A stretch of 64,000 nucleotides of DNA. It comes from Oasisia sp. SBJ-2009. Lineage: Eukaryota > Annelida > Polychaeta > Sabellida > Siboglinidae. Positions 12,313-25,828 of the stretch are shown here, piece after piece. The position numbers were made by a program, and so were the translations under genes. Below the pieces are notes generated by a model, which saw only the letters and a list, made by a program, of their open reading frames with translations, was not told the origin of the DNA and made no database searches. Each line of letters begins with the position of its first letter. Positions within the stretch are counted from its first letter, which is position 1. The stretch covers positions 29,970,312 to 30,034,311 of the forward strand of contig OZ024867.1 in assembly GCA_964017155.1 (NCBI GenBank), written 5' to 3'.

Positions 12313-12358
<46 letters not shown>
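12313..12358. repeat. (TA)n run
   Basis: 46 bp of alternating AT in otherwise featureless DNA between the sulfotransferase gene and the inverted-repeat element. I see no gene from 11750 to 12915. Confidence 0.95.
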
Positions 12359-12360
<2 letters not shown>

Positions 12361-13782
12361 TATACTCTAGAGTAGCAAGTCTACATGGATCGTATAATTC
12401 CAGTTTCTCACACACTATTCATACCATTTTGACAAATGATTCAAGACCGAATCAGATATCGAGTGTCATTGCTACAACAAACCGTCGCACCTTCACAGCC
12501 ATGACTCCTTTTCTCTAATCTTCTTCGGATGCACTTTTATTCAATTACGCATTTTGTAAGTTTCACGTTTCAACTGCTCGACGTATAATCAACACACAAT
12601 CAATACCGCACCACGATTTCCCGAAAGAATAATTTCTATCTAAAATTGGCGCTTCTGCAACAATTTCATCGACTGCTGCTACAATAATTATTGTTAATTT
12701 CCTAGTAGCAATCGCCAGCATTTGTTGCTAAGCAACGTTGAAGGTTTAATTATCACCACTTTATGCAGACGTCGCAATGTTCCTCTCATTACAACGAAAC
12801 ATCAGCAAGCGGAAATGACGTCTTGTCTGCTTAGCAGTCATGCGAAGAAACTAATTACACTTCCACCATGAATAAAAAGTGTTAAATACTGCCTCATTCA
12901 CAGTCCATTGTCAATGGACCTTGTGCACTATGACGTCATTATCTGGGGAAGCCCTTCCGGCGCAATGCATTGTGCATTTTGTACTCGTCAAAAGTTTGTT
13001 GTGCCGCCATTATCCCATGTTAAAAGGCCTGTGTTTTTCGGGTGTCTCGCAAGATCTGGCAATATCACAAACTGGCTACCTAACAAGAAAATGTAGTGAA
13101 AAAGACTTCACTGCATATAATCAAAGTGTGTGAATCCGTCATCAAAGAGCGCCGCAACTTATTATATTACTGGTTATGCCATACTATTTGACAGCAAGAT
13201 TCTCGTTGAAGTCAACTTGTGAAGTCACGCGTCTGCCGCCAGGTTTGACAGCGCCTTCATCTTCGACTTTTTTGTGCAGCTGCATTTTCCATATGTCTTA
13301 GTTGTTATAATTATATGATTAACTTGATGTGTAGAACCTTATTGTATAGAAATGTATCGCTTGAGGCAATTTTCTAAAGCATAATTGTAGTATTATGTTC
13401 CAAAACTTAGACTAAGCCTAGCTAAACAAAACTCAAAAGGCCCACAATCGTAATCATGGCGTAAAGCCGACAGCTTCAAAAATAAAATCAAGATATGATG
13501 ATAAATATGGCCCATGTGAAATTATCTGTGTAGATATATTTTTTATGAATTACTGAATCAAGGTATTGCTTAGTATAATATTGATTTCACTGTTATGTAG
13601 CATCATAATGACACAACTAGGAAATCTTCTGCCAGGTCAAAAATCCGTGTCATTTAAGATTATTCAAGGGCAGATAACACGCACGGTATTTTTGACATAG
13701 TTATAGGCGTTTCGAGATTTAGAATTTGTCATTTTAATATCAGGTATTGTAGGTACTGTTTGGTTTATGAATTTTGATAATT

Positions 13783-13788
<6 letters not shown>

Positions 13789-13848
<60 letters not shown>

Positions 13849-13849
13849 T
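13789..13849. repeat. (TA)n run inside the left arm; counterpart at 16469-16506
   Basis: Each arm carries a TA run at the equivalent place (left 13789-13849, right 16469-16506) but of different length. The arms have therefore evolved independently since the element formed. Confidence 0.9.
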
Positions 13850-14559
13850 AGCACTGACCCCACTGTAAATTGAACAAAATAAAAAAAAAAGATAAATATT
13901 TTAGGTATCTGTCCACATCTTGAGTCTTGACAGAATGTCATCACTGGGAAAACAATTGACAGTTTGGTACAAAGATAATTGAGGAATATGTAAATGGTCA
14001 TGCCAGAATTTTGTTAGCAAAAGTAAAACTATGTAAACATTTCAGGTATGTGTGCACATTTTTACAGAATATCATCACTGGGAGAGATGGACAGTTTAGT
14101 TAAAAAGATGTAAAAGGTGTGAAATTGGAAATGCCAAATGTGGAGGATAATCTTCCGGACGACCTGCATAGGTGGCTACGCACACGTGGGTTGTCTGCCT
14201 CAATGTCTGAATCAAAAGCATGTCTCGTGAAAAGGTAACTAAGGAAAATATCTTGTAAAGCAGTACTGTTCTATGTCTGTCAGTGTGTTTGTGGAGCCAT
14301 ATCACCAATAATTTTGCTTATAGGGGGTTTCAAATGGGAGATTGTAGTCATTACACTTACAACGCTTCATATTCACCTTTTTATGCAATTAATCCTCTCA
14401 CAATTTTATTCAGGGCTGTATTCTAATCAATACAGTGAGTCAGTGACTCTAACCTTTTCTGTTGCAGTTACTTACGCTTACAATACTTTTGCATACATTA
14501 TACCAATAAGTTTACAAATGCATTATGTTAATATGACTTTAGCTGTATGCATATTTCAG

Positions 14560-15000
14560 AGTGAAATGTCTCATGACCAGTAGCTTTTCTAAATACATCG
14601 TTGATCCGGACTTTGGCTTATGACATTGTGCAAAGTTATGTGGATGACAGAATACGTAAGGTCACTTCTCCGGCATTTTACAACTGGACAGACACTATTT
14701 CAGATATCAGCAGATATTTAGCTGTACACACATGTATGAATATCTGATGAAGAGAGAAGTGATTGTTTTATCATCAGATGGAGTCATTATCGATAATGTC
14801 ATGTTGCCAGTGGCAGAAAAACCACTGCAGAGTGTCTTTGTGTGGCAGGGCGTGGAGGCAAATGCAACCATGTAGGTGCAATCTTGTTTGCCCTAGTCGA
14901 GTTCTGAGAATATGAGATGAAGAATAGCTGCACAGGACAACCTCAACAATGGCATCTGCCCTCTAGAATAAGCAAAAAGAGGACAAAGCCCCAGATCACT
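14560..15000 (+). pseudogene. SWIM/YqaJ-type protein remnant in the left arm
   Basis: A plus-strand frame near 14837-14910 reads CLCVAGRGGKCNHVGAILFA, an exact C-x-C-(n)-C-x-H SWIM zinc finger followed by the usual hydrophobic helix. After a stop, a second frame near 14930 reads CTGQPQQWHLPS, like the Cys/Trp/Pro block that follows SWIM in transposon YqaJ proteins. Stops lie upstream and between, so it is not translated as one protein. Confidence 0.7.
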
Positions 15001-16462
15001 GGTGAGACAATGTGAAAGTATACTATCCATGATAACTATACTGGTCATGGTTTTTCTAAGTTTCTAAGATACTGAATGAAAATATACTACAAGGATTAAT
15101 GAATATATTTATTTGATTTCAATAACTACTTCAGAGGAGAGAGATGTTAAGACACATGTGTATGGTCGAGGTGAGCATTCGAGGATACCTCTAGATGGAT
15201 ACAGCAACTACAAGACCCTGTCATCGACACTGCTGCATTACTTCTCAGTGAATTGCCAAATGACACATTAAAATTAATTGACTTTTAAGAATTAAGTCTA
15301 GAGTAATTTATAAAGGTATTTAAATACAAATACGATAAATTCCTAAATTTGACAATTACTGACATATATATATATATATATACATACAATTACATATACT
15401 TAGAAAAACCATGATCAGTATAGTTTTTATGGATAGTATACTTTCACATTGTCTCACCAATGATCTGGGGCTTTATCGCCCTGCCACACAAAGACACTCT
15501 GCAGTGGTTTTTCTGCCACTGGCAACATGGCATTATCGATAATGACTCCATCTGCTGATAAAACAATCACTTCTCTCTTCATCAGATATTCATACATGTG
15601 TGTACAGTTACATTTCTGCGGGATATCTGAAATAGTGTTTGTTCAGTTGTAAAATGCCGGAGAAGTGACCTTACGTATTCTGTCATCCACATAACTTTGC
15701 ACAATGTCATAAGCCAAAGTCCGGATCAACGATGTATTTAGAAAGGCTATTGCTCATGAGACATTTCACTCTGAAACATGCATACAGCTAACGTCACATT
15801 AACATAATGCATTTGTAAACTTATAGGTATAATGTATGCAAAAGTATTGTAAGCGTAAGTAACTGCAACAGAAAAGGTTAGAGTCACTGACTCACAGTAT
15901 TGATTAGTATACAGCCCTGATTAAATTGTGGGAGGATTAATTGCATAAAAAGGTGAATATGAAGCGTTGTAAGTTAAATGACTACAAACTCCCATTTGAA
16001 ACCCCATATAAGCAAAATTATTGATGATATGGCTCCACAAACACTGTCAGACAGAGAACAGTACTGCTTTACAAGATATTTTCCTTAGTTACCTTTTCAC
16101 GAGACATGCTTTTGATTCAGACACCGAGGCAGACAACCCACGTGTGCGTAGCCACCTATGCAGGTCGTCCAGAAGATTATCCTCCACATTTGGCATTTCC
16201 AATTTCGCACCTTTTACATCTTTTTAACTAAACTGTCCATCTCTCCCAGTGATGATATTCTGTAAAAATGTGGTAGAACACACATACCTGAAATGTTTAC
16301 ATAGTTTTACTTTTGCTAACAAAATTCTGGCATGACCATTTACATATTCCTCAGTTATCTTTGTACCAAACTGTCAATTGTTTTCCCAGTGATGACATTC
16401 TGTCAAGATGTGGACAGATACCTGAAATATTTATCAATTTTTTTATTTTGCTCAATTTACAC

Positions 16463-16510
<48 letters not shown>

Positions 16511-17515
16511 TATCATAAACCAAACAGTACCTACAATACAAGATATTAAAATGACAAATTCTAAATCTCGAAATGCCTATGACTACCCCAGGGTATGTCA
16601 AATATACCGTGCGTGTTACCTGCCCTTGAATAATCTTAAATGACACGGATTTTTGACCTGGCAGAAGATTTCATAGTTGTGTCATTATGATGCTACATAA
16701 CAGTGAATTCAATATTATACTAAGCAACACCTTGATTCAATAATGCATAAGAAATAAATCTACACAGATAATTTCACATGGGCCATATTTATCATCATAT
16801 CTTGATTTTATTTTTGAAGCTGTCCGCTTTAGTCTTTACGCCATGATTACGATTGTGGGCCTTTTGAGTTTTGTTTAGCTATAGGCTTAGCCTAAGGCTA
16901 AGCTTTGGAACATAATACTACAATTATACTTTAGAAAATTGCCTCAAGCGATACATTTCTATACAAAAAGGTTCTACACATCAAGTTAATCATATAATTA
17001 TAACAACTAAGACATGGCAAACGCAGCTGCACAAAAAAGTCGAAGATGAAGGCGCTGTCAAACCTGGCGGCAGACGCGTGACTTCACAAGTTGACTTCAA
17101 CGAGAATCTTGCTGTCAAATAGTATGGCATAACCAGTAATATAATAAGTTGCGGCGCTCTTTGATGACGGATTCACACACTTTGAATATATGCCGTGAAG
17201 TCTTTTTCACTACATTTTCTTGTTAGGTAGCCAGTTTAAGATATAGCCAGATCTTGCGAGACACCCGAAAAACACAGGCCTTTTAACATGGGATAATGGC
17301 GGCACAACAACATTTTGATGAGTACAAAATATCCACAATGCATTGCGGAGGGAAATCCCTCGCTACAGTGCACAAGGTCCATTAAAACACTCAAGCTAAG
17401 GTTGTCTTATTATAATATCATGTACGGGGCGTAAAATTTGACGAATATGTGAAGACGTGCGTTTTATAGAAGTAAATCGTTTTTAGGAAGCATTTGACAA
17501 TATGAACATATGCAA

Positions 17516-17652
17516 ACACACACACGCACGCACGCACGCACTCACGCACGCACGCACGCACGCCTGCCCGCACGCACGCACGCACGCACACCACACATTC
17601 ACACACACACGCACACACGCTCGCACACACGCACGCACACACACACCACACC
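17516..17652. repeat. (CACG)n/(CA)n array
   Basis: Mixed ACGC and CACA units, about 135 bp. Short His/Thr/Arg and Cys/Val frames are artefacts. Confidence 0.95.
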
Positions 17653-19014
<1,362 letters not shown>

Positions 19015-19160
19015 CAGACAAACAGACACGCAGACACGCAGACACACAGACACGCAGACACACAGACACGCAGACACACAGACACACAGACACACATACA
19101 CACAGACACACAGACACACAGACACACAGACACACAGACACACAGACACACAGACATACT
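19015..19160. repeat. CACAGACA/CACGCAGA 8-bp array
   Basis: Continues from the GGCA array with units such as ACACACAG and ACACGCAG. It shows progressive mutation from one repeat type to the next. Confidence 0.93.
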
Positions 19161-19279
19161 AACAGATAGACATATAGACAAAACACAAACACACAACACA
19201 AAAACACACGCACATAATATATGCACGCACGCACGTACTCATACAAACACGCACGCAATCACAGCACACATCCAAGTAA

Positions 19280-19416
19280 TATGTATATATATACATATAT
19301 ATATGTATATATATATATATATATATATTTATTTATACATTGTATATATATATATATATATACATGAATACACACATATATACAAATAGACATACAACAT
19401 ACACACACAAGCGCGT

Positions 19417-19478
<62 letters not shown>
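19280..19478. repeat. (TA)n runs followed by (AC)n
   Basis: TA runs interrupted by GT at 19280-19366, then (AC)n at 19419-19478, ending about 100 bp downstream of the GPCR stop codon. Confidence 0.93.
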
Positions 19479-19575
19479 CAACAGCAACATGCTTTGAATG
19501 TTCAAATAAACAATACACCTGTAATGGGATATCCAACTCCTCTCTACACACTGATCGCAATGTGTCTGATCATCG

Positions 19576-20610
19576 TTAACAAGCAGACAGTTTGGTCCGT
19601 GTCTGGCGGTAAAACTGTCGCACGTCTTCCCGGAACATTGCGCTCGCCACGCCGTAGATGAACGGGTTGACGACTGAGTTTAGAAAAAACATCCGCGTTA
19701 CACCCGCCGGTATTGCAACACCAACGGCAAGTAAACCTGTGGGCAACCAACACGCGATAAAGATGACGGTAATCGTGAAGAGCAAACAAACGTTTTTAAG
19801 TTGATTGGCTTTCTTGGTCGTTATCTTTGTTGCTGGTGCATTTCCGGTTAATCCTCGTTCTATAGATGCACTCTGCGCTGGTGTATTTGACGGTCCAGGT
19901 TGAGATTGCTGTTGACTAGCATCTTGTCTTACGAATGGTCCTTTTGTTGATTTCCGTTGTACTGTAGACGCAGTGTTGATAACTCCGATTTTGCTATGAG
20001 ATACTCTGACGGAGTTCACCAACGTAATTGCTATTAGAATGTAGCAGGTCGATAAAACACACATAGTGGAGCAAAGCAGGAATAGTTGTACGACCAAATA
20101 TACCAGTTCAAGCTTCAAGATGACAGAACCATTGGCCACGGTTGTTAGTACGAGTGAAGCTGCGCCAATTGCAATCACAGCAACATTAGCACGTCGTGTT
20201 CCCATGCTGAATGCGAGTGGCCTTCTGACGGCGATAAGGCGTTCGACAGAGACAAAGACAAGGAGATACATGGAGAAGATTATAGACAAGTTGATGACGA
20301 ACATAAATATCTCATGTATCATGAAGGTTATAGGAGCGACCGTTAGAACAATGCCACAAACACAAATCGCCGTGTCTGCTACGGCCAACGCGAAAAGGTA
20401 GACCCTCGTGGATGACGTCATCTTTGTGACGTAGATCAGAATCACGAGGAGGTTGCCTGGGAGACCGACACCGCACAGTATTGGTGTAGCGACGGTAGCG
20501 AGATCAGACAGTTGTGATGCGTTGTTCGTTCCCACATCCGAAATGTCATGGAATTGGTGTTGCAGGCCTGTTGAAGTGTTCAACCAATGTGTTGTTTTTG
20601 ACGAATCCAT
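19576..20610 (-). CDS. Class A (rhodopsin-like) orphan GPCR, intronless
   Basis: Single open frame of 344 residues with seven hydrophobic segments. TM1 has GN (N53), TM2 has LAVAD (D79), and TM3 ends in VERL (E123-R124) in place of DRY. TM6 has FIACWLP (W288, P290) and TM7 has NSVVNPFIY (N315-P316..Y319). The N-terminus has likely glycosylation sites at N11 and N30. Intracellular loop 3 is long and rich in Gln/Ser/Pro (about 205-270). The extracellular loop between TM2 and TM3 has no cysteine, and loop 2 is very short without one, so the near-universal disulphide is absent. The tail AMFREDVRQFYR is shared with the broken copy at 40316-40630. It resembles the expanded single-exon peptide-receptor-like families of lophotrochozoans. 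Ligand unknown. Confidence 0.88.
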   Translation of the reverse strand: MDSSKTTHWLNTSTGLQHQFHDISDVGTNNASQLSDLATVATPILCGVGLPGNLLVILIYVTKMTSSTRVYLFALAVADTAICVCGIVLTVAPITFMIHEIFMFVINLSIIFSMYLLVFVSVERLIAVRRPLAFSMGTRRANVAVIAIGAASLVLTTVANGSVILKLELVYLVVQLFLLCSTMCVLSTCYILIAITLVNSVRVSHSKIGVINTASTVQRKSTKGPFVRQDASQQQSQPGPSNTPAQSASIERGLTGNAPATKITTKKANQLKNVCLLFTITVIFIACWLPTGLLAVGVAIPAGVTRMFFLNSVVNPFIYGVASAMFREDVRQFYRQTRTKLSAC

Positions 20611-20769
20611 ATTGCGGTTTACTAATGGTCAACTGACGATCGCTTAGACGACGGCTTTCTTGTTCCTAGTTACGCGACAATTTCACTAAACCATATTCGC
20701 ACAAACAACGTGATGGTACACAATCTGTAAACGTCCTCTGATTGTTATCTTGGATTGTTTGATAGTTAC
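20611..20769. other. 5' flank of the GPCR gene
   Basis: Region immediately upstream of the minus-strand ATG. No TATA box or other promoter element can be assigned with confidence. Confidence 0.35.
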
Positions 20770-21425
20770 CTCAGTGTGGTCCACGAGAAGTCGTTGTTTT
20801 TCGTTCACATCAACCACTTGTGTTTGCTCAGCAACTACTTTCCATATCGTCAGCAATTGGTTCTCAAGTGGTGATGCAGTTCTGTTGTTTAACATAAATG
20901 CTAAGTATTAACTTGGCGATTAACAGAAAGCTTCGCACACACAACCGTGACTCGTCATTCCAAGTTGGTCTTATCACGATGACATTGACATATTCACGAT
21001 GTGATCTCCGGTGACAGTATTGTCCATCAATCATTCGCTACATTGATATTAATAATTTCATTTAAACGGCTACACACCTGGTCAACACAGGTTTAATTTC
21101 ATTCGAACGTTCCTGTGTTCCACGCAGCCTTTCATCATCCCTAACAAGTTCCACACTATTCCAGAAGTACCAATGTATGTTCCACGGCAAGTTAGTTTTT
21201 GTGTTCACGTCAACCACTAATGTTTCCGCTGCAGTTATCTCCACGTGAACCGTCAGCAACTTGTGTGTTCTGCGATGTTTATGTAGTCGTAGTGTTTAAC
21301 AGAAACGCTAAGTGTCACATTGGCGATAGTCACAAAAGCTTCGCACACACAGCATAAATTCGGCAATCCAAGTTGGTCTTCTAAACGATGACATTTACAT
21401 ACTCACAACGTGTATGAATTCCTGT
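20770..21425. repeat. Diverged direct duplication upstream of the GPCR
   Basis: Segments at about 20780-21010 and 21190-21425 are colinear: GTTCAC-TCAACCACT, CGTCAGCAA-TTG, GTTTAACA-AAA-GCTAAGT, AAAGCTTCGCACACACA and CCAAGTTGGTCTT followed by ACGATGACATT. The offset is about 410 bp. There are no stop-free frames, so it looks non-coding. It lies 170-810 bp upstream of the GPCR start. Confidence 0.75.
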
Positions 21426-22052
21426 TGCCTGTCCTAATAAGTTCCACACAACTCGCGACTCTGTGCCAGAACTCTTGATGTTAGCATTACGCCTGTCCCG
21501 TGAATCTTTAACGCCAAGACTGTCTTGTAATAAAGGCAACGAAATGCAATGCTAATAAGCAACGCCTTTTCAGTTCTCGGGTTGCAATTTCATTCGGCGT
21601 CTACTGGTAAATGTCACTGTTAATCTCCTCCGCTGCACGCAAATTTCTAATAACCAACACCGAAGGTAATTGCTCAGAGCGCACCTGTTACTGAGATTAG
21701 ACATGCTCCAGGCATTCATTGGAAGCATAACCTAAATGGACAACGCGAGTAGTTCCTCGTTACCAAAGTAGACTTGTTATCCCCTCTAGTCGAGCAGCGG
21801 GCACATTCTCTGAAACCGTCATTAAATAGCTAATTTGCTGAAAGCGCTGGTGACAGCAAGTAAGATCTGCGTTAAGCACTGCAGTATAGCCGTGGATAGG
21901 AGGTTAGACGACTGCCACTTCGCTTTCGAAATCATACCATTCCAATACATTTTATACTTTCGATATTAAAATCTCGTTCTAATACTAGATTTAGTATAAT
22001 GAAATACTGAATATGGAGCGATGTTACACGTCTTCATCAAATTGGTCTATCC
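21426..22052. other. Unannotated spacer
   Basis: No coding motif or repeat recognised. Confidence 0.5.
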
Positions 22053-22154
22053 GCCTCAGTTAAAAATATTGACTACGACATTCTTGTTAGACTTTATCAA
22101 CGTGATACAGCACTGAGTTCGTTTTCTTCATATTTCACTGATAGACGGCAATCC
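22053..22154 (+). mobile_element. Short LINE reverse-transcriptase scrap
   Basis: One frame, open for 34 residues, reads NIDYDILVRLYQ then ALSSFSSYFTDRRQS. This is the D-H/Y-DIL...L.WFSSYLTDR.Q block of CR1/L2-type reverse transcriptases. Flanking sequence is not recognisably LINE. Confidence 0.75.
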
Positions 22155-23699
22155 ATTAATATAATATACTTTAATGTAAACATTATTATGTGATGTGCAT
22201 ATCGCGTATTTATTAGCAATTCACTGTTTCACTCTGCTACACTGCGCCATGTTCCACGTCAGCAGCGCATGCGCACATTAACAATGTTAGCTTCGTTAGG
22301 CTGATCGGTAAAAGATGATAAATGCAATTTGTTTTCGACGTTATGGTTAAATAGCATAGAAACCGTGACCGATTACACCACGGGAGGAATGTAGCATGTC
22401 TCCTTGCGATATTATTCATACCGTCTGACGATAATCTCGCACGTGGGAAGAATTTCGTTGTTTTGAATGTTGTCTAGAAGTGCGGCCACCACACGGAGTA
22501 GGAGTAATCGAAAGTTATTTTTCCACAATTCCCGCATCATAAACAACTGCAAATTTGTATTTCTATTTATATTTGAGTGAACATAAGTTTAATATTGAAT
22601 ATTGTTAATTGTATAGTATTATCTTATAAAAGTGTGTTTTTATTTTCCTTTTTATTCCATAATTTGCATGACAGCCAAATAGTGTTTACGTCCTAGTCGG
22701 GTTAAGGCCGCCCTTATGGTAACGTCGGGTATGCATATGCAACCAGACGGACTTGAGGGGTAAAAGTGCTGCCACCTCGCGTAGTCTGGGTAATTGAGGC
22801 TACATTACTTATTGGCATGCTGGTGGCGCTACCTGGCGACCAACACGGAATAACCAAATGCCAAAATGGAACGTCTATTCGCCAGCGGAAACGATTCATG
22901 TAGCAACAAGCAATTATTATTGTGATACTGATGTCAATTGGAAACTGGAGTCCGCTATGTGCTAAGTTATCGATAGTTGTGACGGGTGATTAGCTGCATT
23001 ATTTGGGGGAGGGGCATAATTATCATTGTTGGGGGAAGGGGGCTGGATTAAGATTATATTGATTAGGGTTCGAGTGTATGTTTCCCTGTTAATCTATCTC
23101 TTTTTTGGAGAGCCCGTAATTACATTTGGGCGGCATTTTTCTGCGCATGGTTGACAGACATACCGTCACAACAACAACCTGCACCCCAGAATGGCCAGAG
23201 ATAGCGAGAAGAGTGAATGCAGAAATACTGAATCCGACGTGTTCTGTGTTTATACTAATTTAGTAAGACCACTTTCCTAAAATATAGTTGTTTTCTTCAT
23301 TCTTCTTGGGAATAAATATATGGCATACGCAAGTAAATAGCATAAACAGCATGATTATTAAATACTGTTTTAATGTTAATTGCAATACAGGCTTTCCCAT
23401 TGTTGACCACGGTATAGAATCAGCTAAACACTCCACGGCCTAACACTGCCTGGTAATGTCTCGTTCTACATAGATTGGTCTTCAGCACATAGCACCACAT
23501 AAGAACTTCATACTTGACCGTCAAGCTATCTGATTGTGTTTGCTATAAAATGAAACAAGGATACCGACTGATCTCTTTGGCCACGTAAATGTAATTATAC
23601 ATAGAAGATACAGCGAAGTTTCTTCGCCTTTCTTCGGACAGTCTTGCATAGTGTTGAAAGGTACACAAGCTGGTGATGGAGGAAAATCTTATAGCGAAA
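22155..23699. other. Long spacer without a recognised gene
   Basis: Two G-rich patches occur at 22996-23012 and 23028-23042. Open frames up to about 60 codons (22237-22419, 22714-22899) carry no motif I know. Nothing else seen. Confidence 0.5.
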
Positions 23700-24233
<534 letters not shown>

Positions 24234-24770
24234 GGTCTTACTTAAAGCTAATGATTGCGAAACAAGTAACAATAACCCGCACAACTTGTATCGTAAGCTT
24301 GCTTGTAAAAATGATCTCACCATGTAATCAAATGAAAAGGTACTACCCACATACATTAGCTGGCCTATTTGTATATTGCTGTATGAAACATTAAATACAA
24401 TTAATGAGTTGCATATTCGATAGACTATACATCTAAATGTATTGCCTAAGCACTTAATTAAGATTATTACCGTGTGCAAGCATCATACAAAGAGGAACAT
24501 CCGTTAATTACAAACACAAAGCTAAGGATAAAAAATAAGTGAACCTTTAATGGCAATGACAATAAAACAGTGTCAGTAATACAGTTAATGCACTAACTGT
24601 ATTATTAATACCGCTGTTTTCGACGCAATGCGGCATTTGTCTCTAAAGTGATTGAACTGGTTGTAGAAAACACCTTGGTGATAAAATGTTTGAATGTGAA
24701 CGGAAAGGTTACATGAAAGACTAGCAACGCCGCGAGAGCATTGATGTACAAATCGATTTAGTCTTCTGTA

Positions 24771-24899
24771 TTAATTGCAGCGTGGTTGGATGCTTCTCAG
24801 CGAGATGGCGTTTGATCTAATCTAACAGGTATGTGAGGGAGTAAAGTGTAAAGCGCTTTGAGCAATCCTAATGATTAGATAGTGCGCTATATAAACACT
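24771..24899 (+). mobile_element. SINE 3' half
   Basis: TTAATTGCAGCGTGGTTGGA matches the middle of the 49.7-kb SINE. AAGTGTAAAGCGCTTTGAGC and GTGCGCTATATAAA match the tail of the 5-kb SINE. It is 5'-truncated: no tRNA-like head is visible upstream. Confidence 0.82.
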
Positions 24900-25825
24900 T
24901 ATCTCTCTTATGTCCGCCACCGTGGTACACAATTGAGTTGTCTCTCTGGTGGTTCGGTATCGTCGCCGTGTGCTCTGTGACTGTTGAAAACATTCGTTTT
25001 TTCCCTGCCCAAATTGTTTGTGTGTTGTAGTCTCATATAACTAAACTGCAATTATCTAGCACATAAATGAATGTTCTACACGCAAATAAATGAATGCGCC
25101 TTCGTTCATGCAGTGTATAAAGTATTTCAGTATAAGACAATAGCTCTGCAAATGTTCTAGACTTAAAGTAATGATTGTACATTCATTCCTTCAGTGAATA
25201 TTATTGTTTTATTATTTTAAAAGTAATATAATTTAACTGCAATTGTTCTACACGTTATTTAATTAACGCACATTCGTCGATGCGGTGAACGTAATACTTC
25301 AACTTAATAACAACATGCTTGTTTTGTTATTTGCAAATAACTGTGCTTATTTGTTGTTGTTTATTGATTGTGTGATATGAATCTATCCATTAGATATACT
25401 AAAAGCAGTACCGCAATGCATTACTTTGATTCACGCTAGATACAGGCATATACAATTCTTCATTTAATTGTAGGTCTAAAGTATTTTAATTTACTTATAA
25501 TTTGTAGTTCTTTATTTCTTTGAATACAGTACGAAACAGTGTCACACATAATGTTTGGCAAAGTTGCTTAAATTAATTTGTATACACTTTAACGTCATTG
25601 TTATTCTGATTTAAACGTAGGACACATACATAATATATGTTTATATTTATAAGTGTGTTGTTTATTATCATTTCCTAATGTAAATTGTTATTCTAAATTT
25701 GTTACAATTTTTTTTATAAAATAATATATTCCCTATTTTTTAAATATACCTTTATTATAATTATAAATGGGTATATTATTAGCATTATTACCATTGCGAT
25801 TATGATGATGATTAGTATTATTACT
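24900..25825. other. AT-rich spacer
   Basis: AT-rich with many short ATTA/TTTAT motifs. No gene or repeat family recognised. Confidence 0.5.
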
Positions 25826-25828
25826 ACC

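Larger units (their letters stand above)
12916..17380. mobile_element. 4.46-kb inverted-repeat transposon carrying a SWIM zinc-finger remnant
   Basis: The left end GGACCTTGTGCACTA and the right end TAGTGCACAAGGTCC (inverted) are both bounded by AT, a possible 2-bp target duplication. The arms run about 12916-15075 and 15390-17380 with high but imperfect identity. Shared text includes GTGCCGCCATTATCCCATG, GTGTCTCGCAAGATCTGGC and TCTTCCGGACGACCTGCATA. The loop of about 315 bp is unique. The right arm lacks about 120 bp that hold the SWIM motif in the left arm. A partial copy of the same family lies at 54338-55095. The 2-bp AT duplication and the SWIM/YqaJ-type remnant point to ISL2EU relatives; this is inference. 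Confidence 0.8.

Noticed and set aside
22714..22899. Possible small gene on the minus strand
   Set aside because: 61 codons with no recognisable motif, no start context or poly(A) signal I can support.
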